A stretch of 64,000 bases of DNA from Kineococcus gynurae (GTDB taxonomy: Bacteria > Actinomycetota > Actinomycetes > Actinomycetales > Kineococcaceae): assembly GCF_050871315.1 (NCBI RefSeq), contig NZ_JBJLRE010000007.1; one strand, given 5' to 3'. Below are positions 1 through 8,034 of this stretch, one piece after another (positions within the stretch are counted from its first letter, which is position 1; each line of letters begins with the position of its first letter). The notes beneath the pieces are model-generated. The model was given only the letters and a program-made list of their open reading frames with translations, was not told the DNA's origin and made no database searches. The position numbers and the translations under genes are program-made.

Positions 1-538
1 GCGCGTCGAACAGTTCCCGGTCGTCCGGGCCGCTCGCGTTCACGAGGACCAGGTCGGGCGCGAGGGCCGCCACCGCCTCGAGGTTCGGTTCGGTGCGGAG
101 CCCGAGGTCGGCCAGGGCGGCGAGGTCGGACGTCCGGTCGGCGAACTCCGAGGCGAGGTAGTCCGGGACGAGACCGGCCCCCTCCCCCGTCGTCGCCCCG
201 GCCGGGACGAGACCGAGGGTCAGCAACGCGTCGAGCTGCCCCGTGGAGATGCCGGCGATCCGGGTGGGGGCCCGGTCCAGGGTCGTCTCCCCGAGCAGGT
301 GGACCACGGTGCGGGGGAAGACCCCGTCCGCCTCGGTGCTCCCCCAGCCCTCGGGCAGCTCGCGCGGGGTGACCCAGGTCTGCGCCCCCGGCGCGGCCGT
401 CGACGGGGTGGCCGACGCGGACGGGACGGCCGCGGTGCCCTCGCTGGCGGCGTCGTCCCCGCACCCGGCGATCAGGGTGGCGCACCCCCCGCCGAGCGCG
501 AGCAGCAGACGGCGACGGGAGGGTCCGGGGGTGATCAC
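1..538 (-). CDS. Iron-siderophore ABC transporter substrate-binding lipoprotein (C-terminus outside window)
   Basis: Periplasmic-type binding protein that would hand a ferric siderophore to a FecCD-type importer at the membrane. Only the first ~179 residues are present. GTG start, then a twin-arginine-like stretch (PSRRRLLLALGGG) and a lipobox LIAGC near residues 23-27, so it is exported and lipid-anchored. Downstream, PTRIAGISTGQLDALLTLGL and PDLVLVNASG are typical of the FhuD/FepB/BtuF helical-backbone family. An IdeR/DtxR-type box covers the promoter, and the -10 hexamer is 8 nt from the GTG, so translation is probably leaderless and iron-repressed. The next downstream gene on this strand lies beyond the window. 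The family is well supported; the exact siderophore is unknown. Confidence 0.82.
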   Translation of the reverse strand, partial: MITPGPSRRRLLLALGGGCATLIAGCGDDAASEGTAAVPSASATPSTAAPGAQTWVTPRELPEGWGSTEADGVFPRTVVHLLGETTLDRAPTRIAGISTGQLDALLTLGLVPAGATTGEGAGLVPDYLASEFADRTSDLAALADLGLRTEPNLEAVAALAPDLVLVNASGPDDRELFDA

Positions 539-539
539 G

Positions 540-558
540 AGAGGTGAGCCTACCCTCA
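540..558. promoter_or_regulatory. IdeR/DtxR-type iron box
   Basis: AGAGGTGAGCCTACCCTCA matches 14 of 19 positions of the DtxR/IdeR consensus (TTAGGTTAGCCTAACCTAA), including the central AGCCTA. It covers the -10 hexamer of the siderophore-binding gene that starts at 538, so iron-loaded IdeR would block RNA polymerase. Confidence 0.75.
547..552 (-). promoter_or_regulatory. -10 hexamer TAGGCT, leaderless promoter of siderophore-binding gene
   Basis: TAGGCT read on the minus strand ends 8 nt before the GTG at 538. No Shine-Dalgarno is visible between. The hexamer sits inside the iron box. Confidence 0.6.
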
Positions 559-560
559 GT

Positions 561-590
561 CCGAACCCTCCCGAACCCTCCCGAACCCGT
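561..590. repeat. Three tandem 10-bp repeats CCGAACCCTC
   Basis: CCGAACCCTC occurs at 561-570 and 571-580, and CCGAACCCGT at 581-590. The array fills the gap between the iron-box promoter and the stop codon of the arabinofuranosidase gene. It may simply be slippage, or it may tune the distance upstream of the promoter. Confidence 0.7.
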
Positions 591-2125
591 CAGCGGGCGT
601 GCAGGGTGACGACCCCCCAGGACAACGGGGGCAGCTCGACACGCAACCGGCCGTCGGCGAACTCCACCCCGGTGAGCGGTCGCAGCCCGACCGCGTCGTG
701 CTGGTCCGCGTTCGTGGTGTGCCGGTCCTGGCCCTCGGCCGCGGCGAGGACCTCGGCGCTGCGCACGGCCGTCAGGCTCGCGAACCCCCGCAGGTCGACC
801 GAGACGCCCGCCGACTCGGAGAGGTCGCGGTTGGCCACGAACAGGGCCAGGACCGAGTTCTCCTCGTCCCAGGTCGCCGCCGCGTCCACGATGTCGACGT
901 CGCCGAACTGCGCGGTCTCGTACCGGTCGCTGCGGACCCCGACCTGCAGCACCTCCCCCACCGCCAGGTGACGCATCCGCTCGAACGGGTAGGCGATCGA
1001 CTGCTTCCAGGCCGGGCCCCCGGGTTCGCTGCGCAGCAGGCCGATGACGTTGACGAGCTGGGCCTGGGCGCCGATGTGCACCCGGTCGGCGTGGCGCAGC
1101 AGCGAGTGCAGCAACGTGCCGACCACGACGGCGTCGGTGACGGAGTATTCGTCCTCGATGAGGCGGGGGGCGCGCTCGTCGGGTTCGGTCGGGTCCCAGG
1201 GTTCCGTCCCCGGCATGTGGTGCGGGCGCGACTGGTACCAGACGTTCCACTCATCGAAGGAGAGGTTGATCTTCTTGCTGTGCCGACCCCGCGCCCGCAC
1301 GGCGTCGGCGGTCGCCACGACCGCCTCGATGAACAGGTCCATGTCGCGACCCGAGGCCAGGAAGCTCCCCGCGTCGCCGTCGTGCTCCTCGTAGTAGGCG
1401 TGCAGCGAGATGTAGTCCACGGTGTCGTAGGCGAGCTCGAGGACGGTGTCCTCCCACTGCCCGAAGGTCGGCATGGACCGCGAGGACGAGCCGACCGCGA
1501 CCAGCTCGACGTCGGGGTCGATCAGCCGCATCGCCCGTCCCGTCTCCGCGGCCAGCCGTCCGTACTCGTGGGCGGTCTTGTGGCCGGTCTGCCACGGGCC
1601 GTCCAGCTCGTTACCCAGGCACCAGAGCTTGATGTCGAACGGGTCCTTCGACCCGTGGGCGACGCGCAGGTCGGAGAACTTCGACCCGGACGCGTGGTTG
1701 CTGTACTCGAGGAGGTTGCAGGCGTCCTGCAGACCGCGGGTCCCGAGGTTGACCGCCATCATCGGTTCGACCCCGGCCGCCCGCGCCCAGGTGCTGAACT
1801 CGGCGAGCCCGAACTGGTTGGTCTCGGTGGTCCGCCAGGCCCGGTCCAGGCGCCGGGGCCGCTGGTCCTTCGGCCCCACCGAGTCCTCCCACTCGAACCC
1901 GGAGACGAAGTTCCCCCCGGGGTAGCGGACGACGGTCGGGCCCAGTTCCTTGACGAGTTCCAGCACGTCACCGCGCAGTCCGTCGGCGTCGGCGCTCGGG
2001 TGCCCGGGTTCGTAGATCCCCGTGTAGACGCAGCGGCCCATGTGCTCCACGAAGGAACCGAAGAGACGCCGCGGCACCGGGGCCACGGTGAAGGCGGGAT
2101 CGAGGGTCAGGCGTGCGGTGCGCAC
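590..2125 (-). CDS. Alpha-L-arabinofuranosidase, glycoside hydrolase family 51
   Basis: Retaining exo-hydrolase that releases L-arabinofuranose from arabino-oligosaccharides; 511 residues, normal for GH51. The acid/base motif GNELDGP (Glu near residue 173) and the nucleophile motif SFDEWNVW (Glu near residue 292) are both intact, and the N-terminal GSFVEHMGRCVYTGIYEP is characteristic. There is no signal peptide, so it acts in the cytoplasm on imported oligosaccharides. GTG at 2125 is chosen because GGAAGG lies 6-8 nt upstream; the frame is open 20 codons further but only into unconserved sequence. It is the last gene of the sugar ABC transporter operon, which indicates that the transporter imports arabino-oligomers. 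Confidence 0.93.
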   Translation of the reverse strand: MRTARLTLDPAFTVAPVPRRLFGSFVEHMGRCVYTGIYEPGHPSADADGLRGDVLELVKELGPTVVRYPGGNFVSGFEWEDSVGPKDQRPRRLDRAWRTTETNQFGLAEFSTWARAAGVEPMMAVNLGTRGLQDACNLLEYSNHASGSKFSDLRVAHGSKDPFDIKLWCLGNELDGPWQTGHKTAHEYGRLAAETGRAMRLIDPDVELVAVGSSSRSMPTFGQWEDTVLELAYDTVDYISLHAYYEEHDGDAGSFLASGRDMDLFIEAVVATADAVRARGRHSKKINLSFDEWNVWYQSRPHHMPGTEPWDPTEPDERAPRLIEDEYSVTDAVVVGTLLHSLLRHADRVHIGAQAQLVNVIGLLRSEPGGPAWKQSIAYPFERMRHLAVGEVLQVGVRSDRYETAQFGDVDIVDAAATWDEENSVLALFVANRDLSESAGVSVDLRGFASLTAVRSAEVLAAAEGQDRHTTNADQHDAVGLRPLTGVEFADGRLRVELPPLSWGVVTLHAR

Positions 2126-2174
2126 AGGGTTCCTTCCGGTCGGTTCGGGTCGGGCTGCTGGGGGGCTCGCGGCG

Positions 2175-3074
2175 TCACTGACCACCGAGGCCGGTGGTCG
2201 CCACGCCGCGGATGATCTGACGCTGGAAGAGCATGAACACGATGATCAAGGGTAGTCCGGCCAGCAGCGCGGAGGCCATGACCTGCGCGTAGCGCACACC
2301 GAAACTGGACTGCACCTGGACCAGCCCGACGGGCAGGGTCATGAGGTCGGGGTTGGAGGTGATGATGAAGGGCCAGAGGAAGTTGTTCCAGGCGCCGATG
2401 AACACGAAGATCGCCACGGCGGCGAGGATCGACCGCGACAGGGGCAGCACGATCTGGACGAAGATGCGCAACGCGCCGGCGCCGTCCACCCGGGCCGCCT
2501 CCTCCAGCTCCCTGGGGATGCCGTCGAAGAACGCCTTGAGGATGAACACCATGGCAGGCACCGCGACCTGGGGGAGGATGATCCCCCAGTAGGTGTCCGC
2601 CAACCCCATGGCCACCACCTCCCGGTAGAGCGGGACCACCAGGATCTGCGGCGGGACCATGATGCCGACCACGGTCAGGGCGAACAGCAGACCGCGGCCG
2701 CGGAACGTGCAGCGGCTGAACCCGTAGGCGGCCAGGGCGCTCACCGCGACGGTGAGGACGGTGACCACCACGGCCACGACCGTGGAGTTCACGAACCAGG
2801 TGAGCAGGTCGCCACCGGAGAGCACCGACGTGTACCCGTCGGCGGTGAACCCGGACTCCGGCACCGCTTCCAACGGTACGGCGGTCGTCTCGGCCTCGGC
2901 GGTGAACGACGTCTTGAGCGCCCACAGCAGCGGCGTCAGCCAGAGCAGGGCCACCGCGAGCAGCACGGCGACGACCGCGGCCCGCACGGGGACGGAGACG
3001 TGACGGACCCGGCCGGAACCCGCGGGGCGCGCCGCGGGACGCGACGGGGTCAGGGTGGAACCGGTCGTGCTCAT
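2175..3074 (-). CDS. Sugar ABC transporter permease, MalG type
   Basis: Inner-membrane permease of a carbohydrate uptake (CUT1) transporter; 299 residues with about six membrane segments. The EAA loop that docks on the ATPase is visible as EEAARVDGAGALRIFVQIVLP, about two thirds along. The ATG overlaps the stop of the preceding MalF-type gene (ATGA), and GAGGAG lies 7 nt upstream. It pairs with the permease at 3071-4012 and the binding protein at 4026-5339. No ATPase gene is present in the cluster, so a shared MsiK-like ATPase elsewhere is expected, as is common in actinobacteria. Confidence 0.93.
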   Translation of the reverse strand: MSTTGSTLTPSRPAARPAGSGRVRHVSVPVRAAVVAVLLAVALLWLTPLLWALKTSFTAEAETTAVPLEAVPESGFTADGYTSVLSGGDLLTWFVNSTVVAVVVTVLTVAVSALAAYGFSRCTFRGRGLLFALTVVGIMVPPQILVVPLYREVVAMGLADTYWGIILPQVAVPAMVFILKAFFDGIPRELEEAARVDGAGALRIFVQIVLPLSRSILAAVAIFVFIGAWNNFLWPFIITSNPDLMTLPVGLVQVQSSFGVRYAQVMASALLAGLPLIIVFMLFQRQIIRGVATTGLGGQ

Positions 3075-4012
3075 GCGACGCTCCTCGCCCGACGACGGGT
3101 CAGCCAGAACTGCCCGAGGGAGACGGCCACGACCAGGGCGAAGAACACGTAGGAGATCGCTGAGGCGTACCCGAGACGGTAGTTGACGAAGCCCGTGTCG
3201 TAGACGTACTGCAGCACGGGGGCGGCGGCCTGACCCGGACCGCCCGACCCGCCGAACAGGATGTAGGCCTGGTCGAAGAGTTTGAGGGACGAGAGGATCT
3301 GCAGGACCACCACCAGCGCGGTGGTCGGCGCGAGCAGCGGCAGCGTGATCGAGACCGCGCGACGCCAGCCGCCGGCCCCGTCGATGGCGGCCGCCTCGTA
3401 CACGGTCGCCGGGATCGCCTGCAGCGCGGCCAGGTACAGCAGGAAGTTGAACCCGACCGTCCACCAGACGGTGATGAGCACCACGGAGAGCAGGGCCACC
3501 GACTCGCTGGACAACCAGCCCACCGCCGGGAGGCCCACCGCCGTGAGGGCCTGGTTCAGGAAACCGAAGTCCCCCTGCATCAACCAGTTCCAGATCAGCA
3601 CGACGGTCGAGACCGGCAGCAGGTACGGCGCGAAGATCGTGAACCGCCAGAACCACTGACCTCGCACCCCGGTGTGCACCAGGACCGCCGTCACCAGGGC
3701 CACCAGCACGAGCGGCACCGTGGACAGGACGGTGAAGAGCAGGGTGTGGCCCAGCGTGGTCCACACCATCGCGTCCCCGAACAGCTCGGCGTAGTTGTCC
3801 AGCCCGGCCCACCGGGTCGGGGCCCCGACCAGGCTCACCTGCTGGAAGCTCATGCCGAACCCCCAGCCCACCGGGACCAGGGTGAACAGGGCGTAGAACA
3901 CCAGGAACGGGACGACGAACAGGAAACCCCCGGAGGCCGGACGCCGTCGCGGGGGCGGGGCGGGTTCGGCGGGGGTCGGGACGGGGACGGCGGCGGGGGC
4001 TGGAGCGGACAC
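3071..4012 (-). CDS. Sugar ABC transporter permease, MalF type
   Basis: First permease subunit of the CUT1 importer; 313 residues. A proline/alanine-rich cytoplasmic N-terminus (about 25 residues) precedes six predicted membrane helices. The EAA loop reads YEAAAIDGAGGWRRAVSITL. GTG start with GAGG 6 nt upstream. It is separated from the binding-protein gene by 13 nt and overlaps the MalG gene by 4 nt, so the three transporter genes and the arabinofuranosidase form one transcription unit. Confidence 0.93.
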   Translation of the reverse strand: MSAPAPAAVPVPTPAEPAPPPRRRPASGGFLFVVPFLVFYALFTLVPVGWGFGMSFQQVSLVGAPTRWAGLDNYAELFGDAMVWTTLGHTLLFTVLSTVPLVLVALVTAVLVHTGVRGQWFWRFTIFAPYLLPVSTVVLIWNWLMQGDFGFLNQALTAVGLPAVGWLSSESVALLSVVLITVWWTVGFNFLLYLAALQAIPATVYEAAAIDGAGGWRRAVSITLPLLAPTTALVVVLQILSSLKLFDQAYILFGGSGGPGQAAAPVLQYVYDTGFVNYRLGYASAISYVFFALVVAVSLGQFWLTRRRARSVA

Positions 4013-4025
4013 GGGGGACCTCGTC

Positions 4026-5339
4026 TCAGACGGGACTGGGGATCGCGAGCTGGTCGTCGAGCCAGTCGACGAGGGCGCCCGCGGCCTGCTCGGGCGTCTG
4101 CACGCGGGTGGCGACCGAGAGGTTGAGCTGGGCGCCGTAGGACATGAGCTGGGACCCCGAACCGGAGAAGTAGGCGTCCGGGTCGAACTGCACGAACTCC
4201 GCGACCCCGCGGTAGTTCGACTGCGGCTTCAGCGCCAGGTACTCGGAGGAGTCGACGACGGCGGCGAGGGCCGGGATGTGACCCCCCTCGGCCCAGACCA
4301 CGCTGCTGCGCAGCATGGCCGCGACCATGTCGTACACCGCGGAACGCACGGCGGGGTCCACGTCGGCGCGGCGGGGCAGGACGAAGGAGTGCGCATCGGC
4401 CCGGACCACCGGTTCGGTGCCGAAGAGGGCGGGGAAGGGGACCATGGTGAAGGGGATCCCGGCGGTCTCGGCGGTGATGACCTCCCAGTCACCCAGCACG
4501 AGCATCCCGGCCTGCTCCGAGGCGAACACCGCCGGGGCCGCCGGTCCGTCCAGCGTGGCCGAGCAGATGGTCCCGTCGGTCATGTCCCGGATCACGGCGA
4601 AGGCGCGGGTCAGGGCCTCCCGGTCCACCTCGGCCGGTCCGCCCGGGGGCAGCACGAACTCCGCCCCCTGCTGCCGGTACAGGGTCCACAGGAGCATCCA
4701 CCCGGCCAGGCCGTCGGCGGCCGACCAGCTGATGCCGGTGGACCCGGTCACCTCGGCCAACCGCCGCCCGGCGTCGAGGAACGCCTCGGGCGAACCGATC
4801 GGCAGCAGTTCCCCGTCGCCGTCGAGCAGGCCGGCCCGGTCGCACAGATCGGTGTTCAGGTAGAGCACCTGCGGGTGGGTGTCGAGGGGGACGGCGAAGA
4901 GTTCCCCGTCGACCGACGCCTGCTCCCACACCGCAGCCGGGAACTGCTCCCGCGTGATCCCCCGGGCGGCCAGCTCGTCCTGGTCGAACGGGTCCAGCAG
5001 ATGGGCCGCGAAGGGTTTCAACCGGGACAGGTGCAGGGTCGCGAGGTCCGGTCCCCGTCCACCGGCGCAGGCCATCGCGAGTTTGGTGTAGTAGGGCGAA
5101 CCCCAGGCCAGGGTCGTGGCCGTGACGTCCACGTCCGGGGCCTCGGAGCGGAACGCGTCCACCAGGGCGACCATCCGGCCGCCGTCACCCCCGGTGAAGA
5201 AGTTCCAGTAGGCCAGCGGCACCGCGGAACCCCCGGCCGTGGGGGTGGCGCAGGCGCCGAGCGCACCCACGCCGAGCGTGGCGGCACCGGCGCCGAGTCC
5301 GGCGAGCACGCCCCGCCGGGAGGGTCGGACCAGGGTCAT
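4026..5339 (-). CDS. Extracellular sugar-binding lipoprotein of ABC transporter (CUT1)
   Basis: Solute-binding protein that captures the sugar outside the membrane; 437 residues. The N-terminus has RRGVLAGLGAG followed by a lipobox LGAC near residues 26-29, so it is a lipoprotein, possibly exported by Tat. The body has the extracellular binding protein family 1 pattern, with the conserved WNFFTGGDGG near the mature N-terminus. ATG at 5339 is preceded by AAAGGGG; an in-frame ATG 24 codons upstream would lie beyond the operators. It is first in the operon and directly downstream of the twin CAACGTTG palindromes, so its expression should answer to the divergent LacI-family regulator. The substrate, arabino-oligosaccharide, is inferred from the linked GH51. 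Confidence 0.9.
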   Translation of the reverse strand: MTLVRPSRRGVLAGLGAGAATLGVGALGACATPTAGGSAVPLAYWNFFTGGDGGRMVALVDAFRSEAPDVDVTATTLAWGSPYYTKLAMACAGGRGPDLATLHLSRLKPFAAHLLDPFDQDELAARGITREQFPAAVWEQASVDGELFAVPLDTHPQVLYLNTDLCDRAGLLDGDGELLPIGSPEAFLDAGRRLAEVTGSTGISWSAADGLAGWMLLWTLYRQQGAEFVLPPGGPAEVDREALTRAFAVIRDMTDGTICSATLDGPAAPAVFASEQAGMLVLGDWEVITAETAGIPFTMVPFPALFGTEPVVRADAHSFVLPRRADVDPAVRSAVYDMVAAMLRSSVVWAEGGHIPALAAVVDSSEYLALKPQSNYRGVAEFVQFDPDAYFSGSGSQLMSYGAQLNLSVATRVQTPEQAAGALVDWLDDQLAIPSPV

Positions 5340-5353
5340 CGTCGAGCCCCTTT

Positions 5354-5377
5354 CAACGTTGCACGTTTTCAACGTTG
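5354..5377. promoter_or_regulatory. Twin LacI-family operators CAACGTTG
   Basis: Two identical 8-bp perfect palindromes, CAACGTTG at 5354-5361 and 5370-5377, with centres 16 bp apart and each preceded by TTT. They lie between the divergent binding-protein gene and the LacI-type gene. A central CG dyad is typical of LacI-family operators, so this is the likely site of autoregulation and operon repression. Confidence 0.8.
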
Positions 5378-5419
5378 GAAGGATCCTGGACCCGTCCGGG
5401 CTCCCCGTCAAGGCGTGCG

Positions 5420-6493
5420 ATGCTGACGATCGTGACGATCTCCGAGCGCCCGCGGCGGGCCACGACGCTGCGCGACGTCGCCGAGGCCGCCGGCGTGTCG
5501 ATCAAGACGGTGTCGAACGTGGTCAACGACCACCCGCACGTGCGCCCGGAACTGCGCCGGCGGGTCCAGGACCTGATCACCGAGCTCGACTACCGTCCCT
5601 CGGCCAGCGGCCGGCAGCTGCGGCAGGGACGGACCGGGGCCGTCGCCGTCGCCCTGCCCAACGTCACCAGCCCGTTCTACGGCGAGCTGACCTCGACCCT
5701 GGTCCGCTCGGCCCGGGCCCGCGGCCTCACCGTCCTCGTCGAGCAGACCGACGGCGAGGTGGACCGCGAGCGCGAGGTGAGCCGGGGTTTCCCCGTCCGC
5801 TCCGTGGACGGCATGATCTTCGCGCCGCTGTCGATCCCCACCGGCGAGCTCGCCTCGCGCCGGGACACCACCCCGGCCGTGCTGCTCGGCGAGAACGGCG
5901 AGGGCGCCGGGCTGGACCGCGTCACCCTGGACTCGGTGGCCGTGGGCGACCTGGCGACCCGGCACCTGATCGACCTGGGACGTCGGCGCATCGCCTTCCT
6001 GGGCGACAAGACGGCGCCGGCCGACCGCTCCCCCGTGGTGGAGCAACGCGTGGCCGGGTACCGCAAGGCACTGCGCCGCGCCCGGATCCGCTTCGACCCC
6101 GCGCTCCTGCAGGTGACCCCGGAGTGGGAGCGCGGGCACGGTGACGACGGCCTCCGGGCCCTGCTGGCCCGGTGCCCGGACGTAGACGCGGTGTTCGCCG
6201 CGAACGACCTGCTCGCGCTCGGTGCGCTGCACGCGCTGCGCCGTCTCGGCCGTCGGGTCCCCGAGGACGTCGCCGTCGTCGGGGTGGACGACGTGGAGGA
6301 GGCCCGGTTCTGCGCCCCGACGCTGAGCACCGTCGGCCTCGACCGCGGCGCCATGGCCGAGCTCGCCTTCGACCTGCTCGGCGACCGGTTGGCGGGTTAC
6401 GACGGCCCGCCCCGCCTGGTCACCGCGGCCCACGCCCTCGTGGTCCGGGAGTCGACGGGTCCGGCCGGGACCGTCCCGACGTCGTCAGATTGA
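5420..6493 (+). CDS. LacI-family transcriptional repressor of the arabino-oligosaccharide operon
   Basis: DNA-binding repressor released by a sugar ligand; 357 residues, normal for the family. The N-terminal helix-turn-helix and hinge helix are clear: TTLRDVAEAAGVSIKTVSNV, then RPSASGRQLRQGRTG. The periplasmic-binding-protein-like effector domain follows (VAVALPNVTSPFYGELTSTL, DAVFAANDLLALGAL). ATG at 5420 has AAGG 6 nt upstream; a GTG five codons later is possible. It is divergent from the sugar transporter operon and faces the two CAACGTTG palindromes. Its last 74 nt overlap the convergent membrane-protein gene, so transcripts of the two genes would be mutually antisense at their 3' ends. 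Confidence 0.93.
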   Translation: MLTIVTISERPRRATTLRDVAEAAGVSIKTVSNVVNDHPHVRPELRRRVQDLITELDYRPSASGRQLRQGRTGAVAVALPNVTSPFYGELTSTLVRSARARGLTVLVEQTDGEVDREREVSRGFPVRSVDGMIFAPLSIPTGELASRRDTTPAVLLGENGEGAGLDRVTLDSVAVGDLATRHLIDLGRRRIAFLGDKTAPADRSPVVEQRVAGYRKALRRARIRFDPALLQVTPEWERGHGDDGLRALLARCPDVDAVFAANDLLALGALHALRRLGRRVPEDVAVVGVDDVEEARFCAPTLSTVGLDRGAMAELAFDLLGDRLAGYDGPPRLVTAAHALVVRESTGPAGTVPTSSD

Positions 6494-7040
6494 GCACGAG
6501 CAGCGCGAGCACCGACCCCGAGGTGCCGAGCACCATGTCCCCCAGGGTGTCCTCGTAGGCGGTCTCGATCTCCGTCCCGTGCCGGATGAACGTCCACCAC
6601 TCCCCGATCTCCCAGAGCAGGGCCAGCAGCGCCCCCGCCCCGACGACGGCCGCCGCCCGTGCCCACCGCGGGCGCAGGGCGCCGGCCCCGACCACCAGAC
6701 CGAGGCCCGTGAGGAGCAGGAACCAGTTCAGCAGGTGCAGCAGGTCGTCCCACCACACCACGCGGTCGTAGAGGTCCAGTGTGTTCCCGCTGACGTCCAG
6801 CAGGAACGGCACCATCACCAGGGTGAAACCCGCCCAGGGCACGACCGCCCGGCCCCGGGTGCGCAACCACCACAGGGCCGGGACGAGCAGCATGAGCAGC
6901 GGGTAGAAGACGAGCCGGGCCCCGAAGGCCTTGCCCGAGAACTGGGGCAGGTCGCTCGTGGTGGCCAGGACCAGCTGGGCCAGCGTGGCCACCAGCACGA
7001 GGACCGGTGCCGCCACCGCCCGGGACGTGGCTCGGGGCAC
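6420..7040 (-). CDS. Integral membrane protein, YjdF/DUF2238-like
   Basis: 206 residues, with about five to six hydrophobic segments and a charged, proline-rich C-terminal tail. The pattern YDRVVWWDDLLHLLNWFLLL followed by LLWEIGEWW recalls the D..H..N and E..E polar residues of the YjdF/DUF2238 family of uncharacterised membrane proteins. Function is unknown. It follows the epimerase gene by 3 nt and is probably co-transcribed with it. The 3' end overlaps the lacI-type gene by 74 nt in convergent orientation, where the tail coding (SGRSRPDPSTPGPRGRGPR) is low-complexity and probably under weak constraint. Confidence 0.75.
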   Translation of the reverse strand: MPRATSRAVAAPVLVLVATLAQLVLATTSDLPQFSGKAFGARLVFYPLLMLLVPALWWLRTRGRAVVPWAGFTLVMVPFLLDVSGNTLDLYDRVVWWDDLLHLLNWFLLLTGLGLVVGAGALRPRWARAAAVVGAGALLALLWEIGEWWTFIRHGTEIETAYEDTLGDMVLGTSGSVLALLVLNLTTSGRSRPDPSTPGPRGRGPR

Positions 7041-7043
7041 CGC

Positions 7044-7901
7044 TCAGTCCCGCCAGGAGAACTGCGGGTCGTAGCCGAGGAGCCGACGCGCCTTGTCGAT
7101 CGAGAGCAGCGTCTCGTGCTCGCCCACCTCGCGGCGCAGTTCGAGGCCGGGGAACTCCGCGGCCAGGAGTTCGGCGTTCGGACGCTCCATGACCGTGTCG
7201 GCCGCGGCCACGATGCACACCTCCACCCCCGGTTCCGTCCGCGCCAGTCCACGACGGACCGCCTGGGCCCCGTCCCGGCTGTCGACGTAGCCCCAGAGGT
7301 TCCAGCGACGCACCGACGGGTCGTCCTGCCACGCGGCGAACCCCGGGTAGTCCTCGGGCCCGAGGACGTTGGAGAAGCGCAACCCGGTCATGCTCAACCC
7401 GGGTTCCCAGCGGCACAGGTGGTGCGCGAGCTCCTCCTCCAGCGTCTTGACCAGGCTGTAGGTGGATTCCGGTCGCGGCCGGTACTCCTCGTCCACGGGG
7501 GCGTAGGGCGGGGGCGTCTCGAACGGCAGCCCGAGGACGGTCTCGCTGGAGGCCCACACGACGCGGCGGATCCCGGCGGCGCGCGCGGCGGTGAACACGT
7601 TCCACGTCGCGGGCATGTTGTTGGTGAAGGTCGCCGAGTTCGGCAGCAGACCCGGGGCCGGGACGGCGGCGAGGTGCACCACCGCGTCCACGGGCACGGT
7701 GCTGCGTTCGTCGGTGCGCGCCGCGAGGACCTCCACGACCTGCGCCTGATCGGTGAGGTCGACCTGCAGGAAGTCCCCCGCCCAGCCCTGCGGGCGCACC
7801 CGGTCCAGGGCCAGCACCGAGAACCCGTGCTCGGACAGGTCCTGGACCACCGCCCGCCCCAGCTTGCCCGCTGCTCCCGTGACGACGACGCGTTCGCTCA
7901 T
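7044..7901 (-). CDS. NAD-dependent epimerase/dehydratase family protein (extended SDR)
   Basis: 285 residues. Rossmann signature VVVTGAAGKLGRAVVQDL at the N-terminus, VDLTD for the adenine pocket, and the catalytic YSLVKT (YxxxK) near residue 160, with SSETVLG supplying the serine. The overall form resembles actinobacterial nucleoside-sugar epimerases and uronate dehydrogenases. The ATG is supported by GGAGG 7 nt upstream. It is followed 3 nt later by the membrane-protein gene. The substrate cannot be told from sequence. Confidence 0.88.
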   Translation of the reverse strand: MSERVVVTGAAGKLGRAVVQDLSEHGFSVLALDRVRPQGWAGDFLQVDLTDQAQVVEVLAARTDERSTVPVDAVVHLAAVPAPGLLPNSATFTNNMPATWNVFTAARAAGIRRVVWASSETVLGLPFETPPPYAPVDEEYRPRPESTYSLVKTLEEELAHHLCRWEPGLSMTGLRFSNVLGPEDYPGFAAWQDDPSVRRWNLWGYVDSRDGAQAVRRGLARTEPGVEVCIVAAADTVMERPNAELLAAEFPGLELRREVGEHETLLSIDKARRLLGYDPQFSWRD

Positions 7902-7957
7902 CGGTGATCCTCCGGTTCCCGCCGACCGGACGTCGGCGCTCGTGCTCGTACCCGTTG

Positions 7958-7963
7958 TAGTGT
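7958..7963 (+). promoter_or_regulatory. -10 hexamer TAGTGT, leaderless promoter of zinc-exporter leader ORF
   Basis: TAGTGT ends 8 nt before the ATG at 7972 and no Shine-Dalgarno is present. The transcript would start close to the leader ORF's own start codon. Confidence 0.5.
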
Positions 7964-7971
7964 CTGTGGCC

Positions 7972-8034
7972 ATGGCGACGCCCCACCCGGACGATGTCCT
8001 GGCGCGGGTCCCGGCGATCGTCCGGTCGCCCTGA
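7972..8034 (+). CDS. 20-codon leader ORF upstream of CDF exporter
   Basis: ATG-initiated ORF encoding a 20-residue peptide, MATPHPDDVLARVPAIVRSP. Its TGA overlaps the exporter's ATG as TGATG, which strongly favours translational coupling: ribosomes that finish the leader reinitiate on the exporter. The exporter itself has no good Shine-Dalgarno. The -10 hexamer TAGTGT is 8 nt upstream, so the leader start would be leaderless. No homologous family is recognised. The role may be only to load ribosomes, or to let peptide or codon usage tune exporter synthesis; the sequence does not decide between these. Confidence 0.45.
   Translation: MATPHPDDVLARVPAIVRSP

Noticed and set aside
2241..2260. GATGATCAAGG as a further copy of the dispersed palindrome
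   Set aside because: It is within the MalG-type coding sequence and lacks the flanking CCGTG and TTCC parts.
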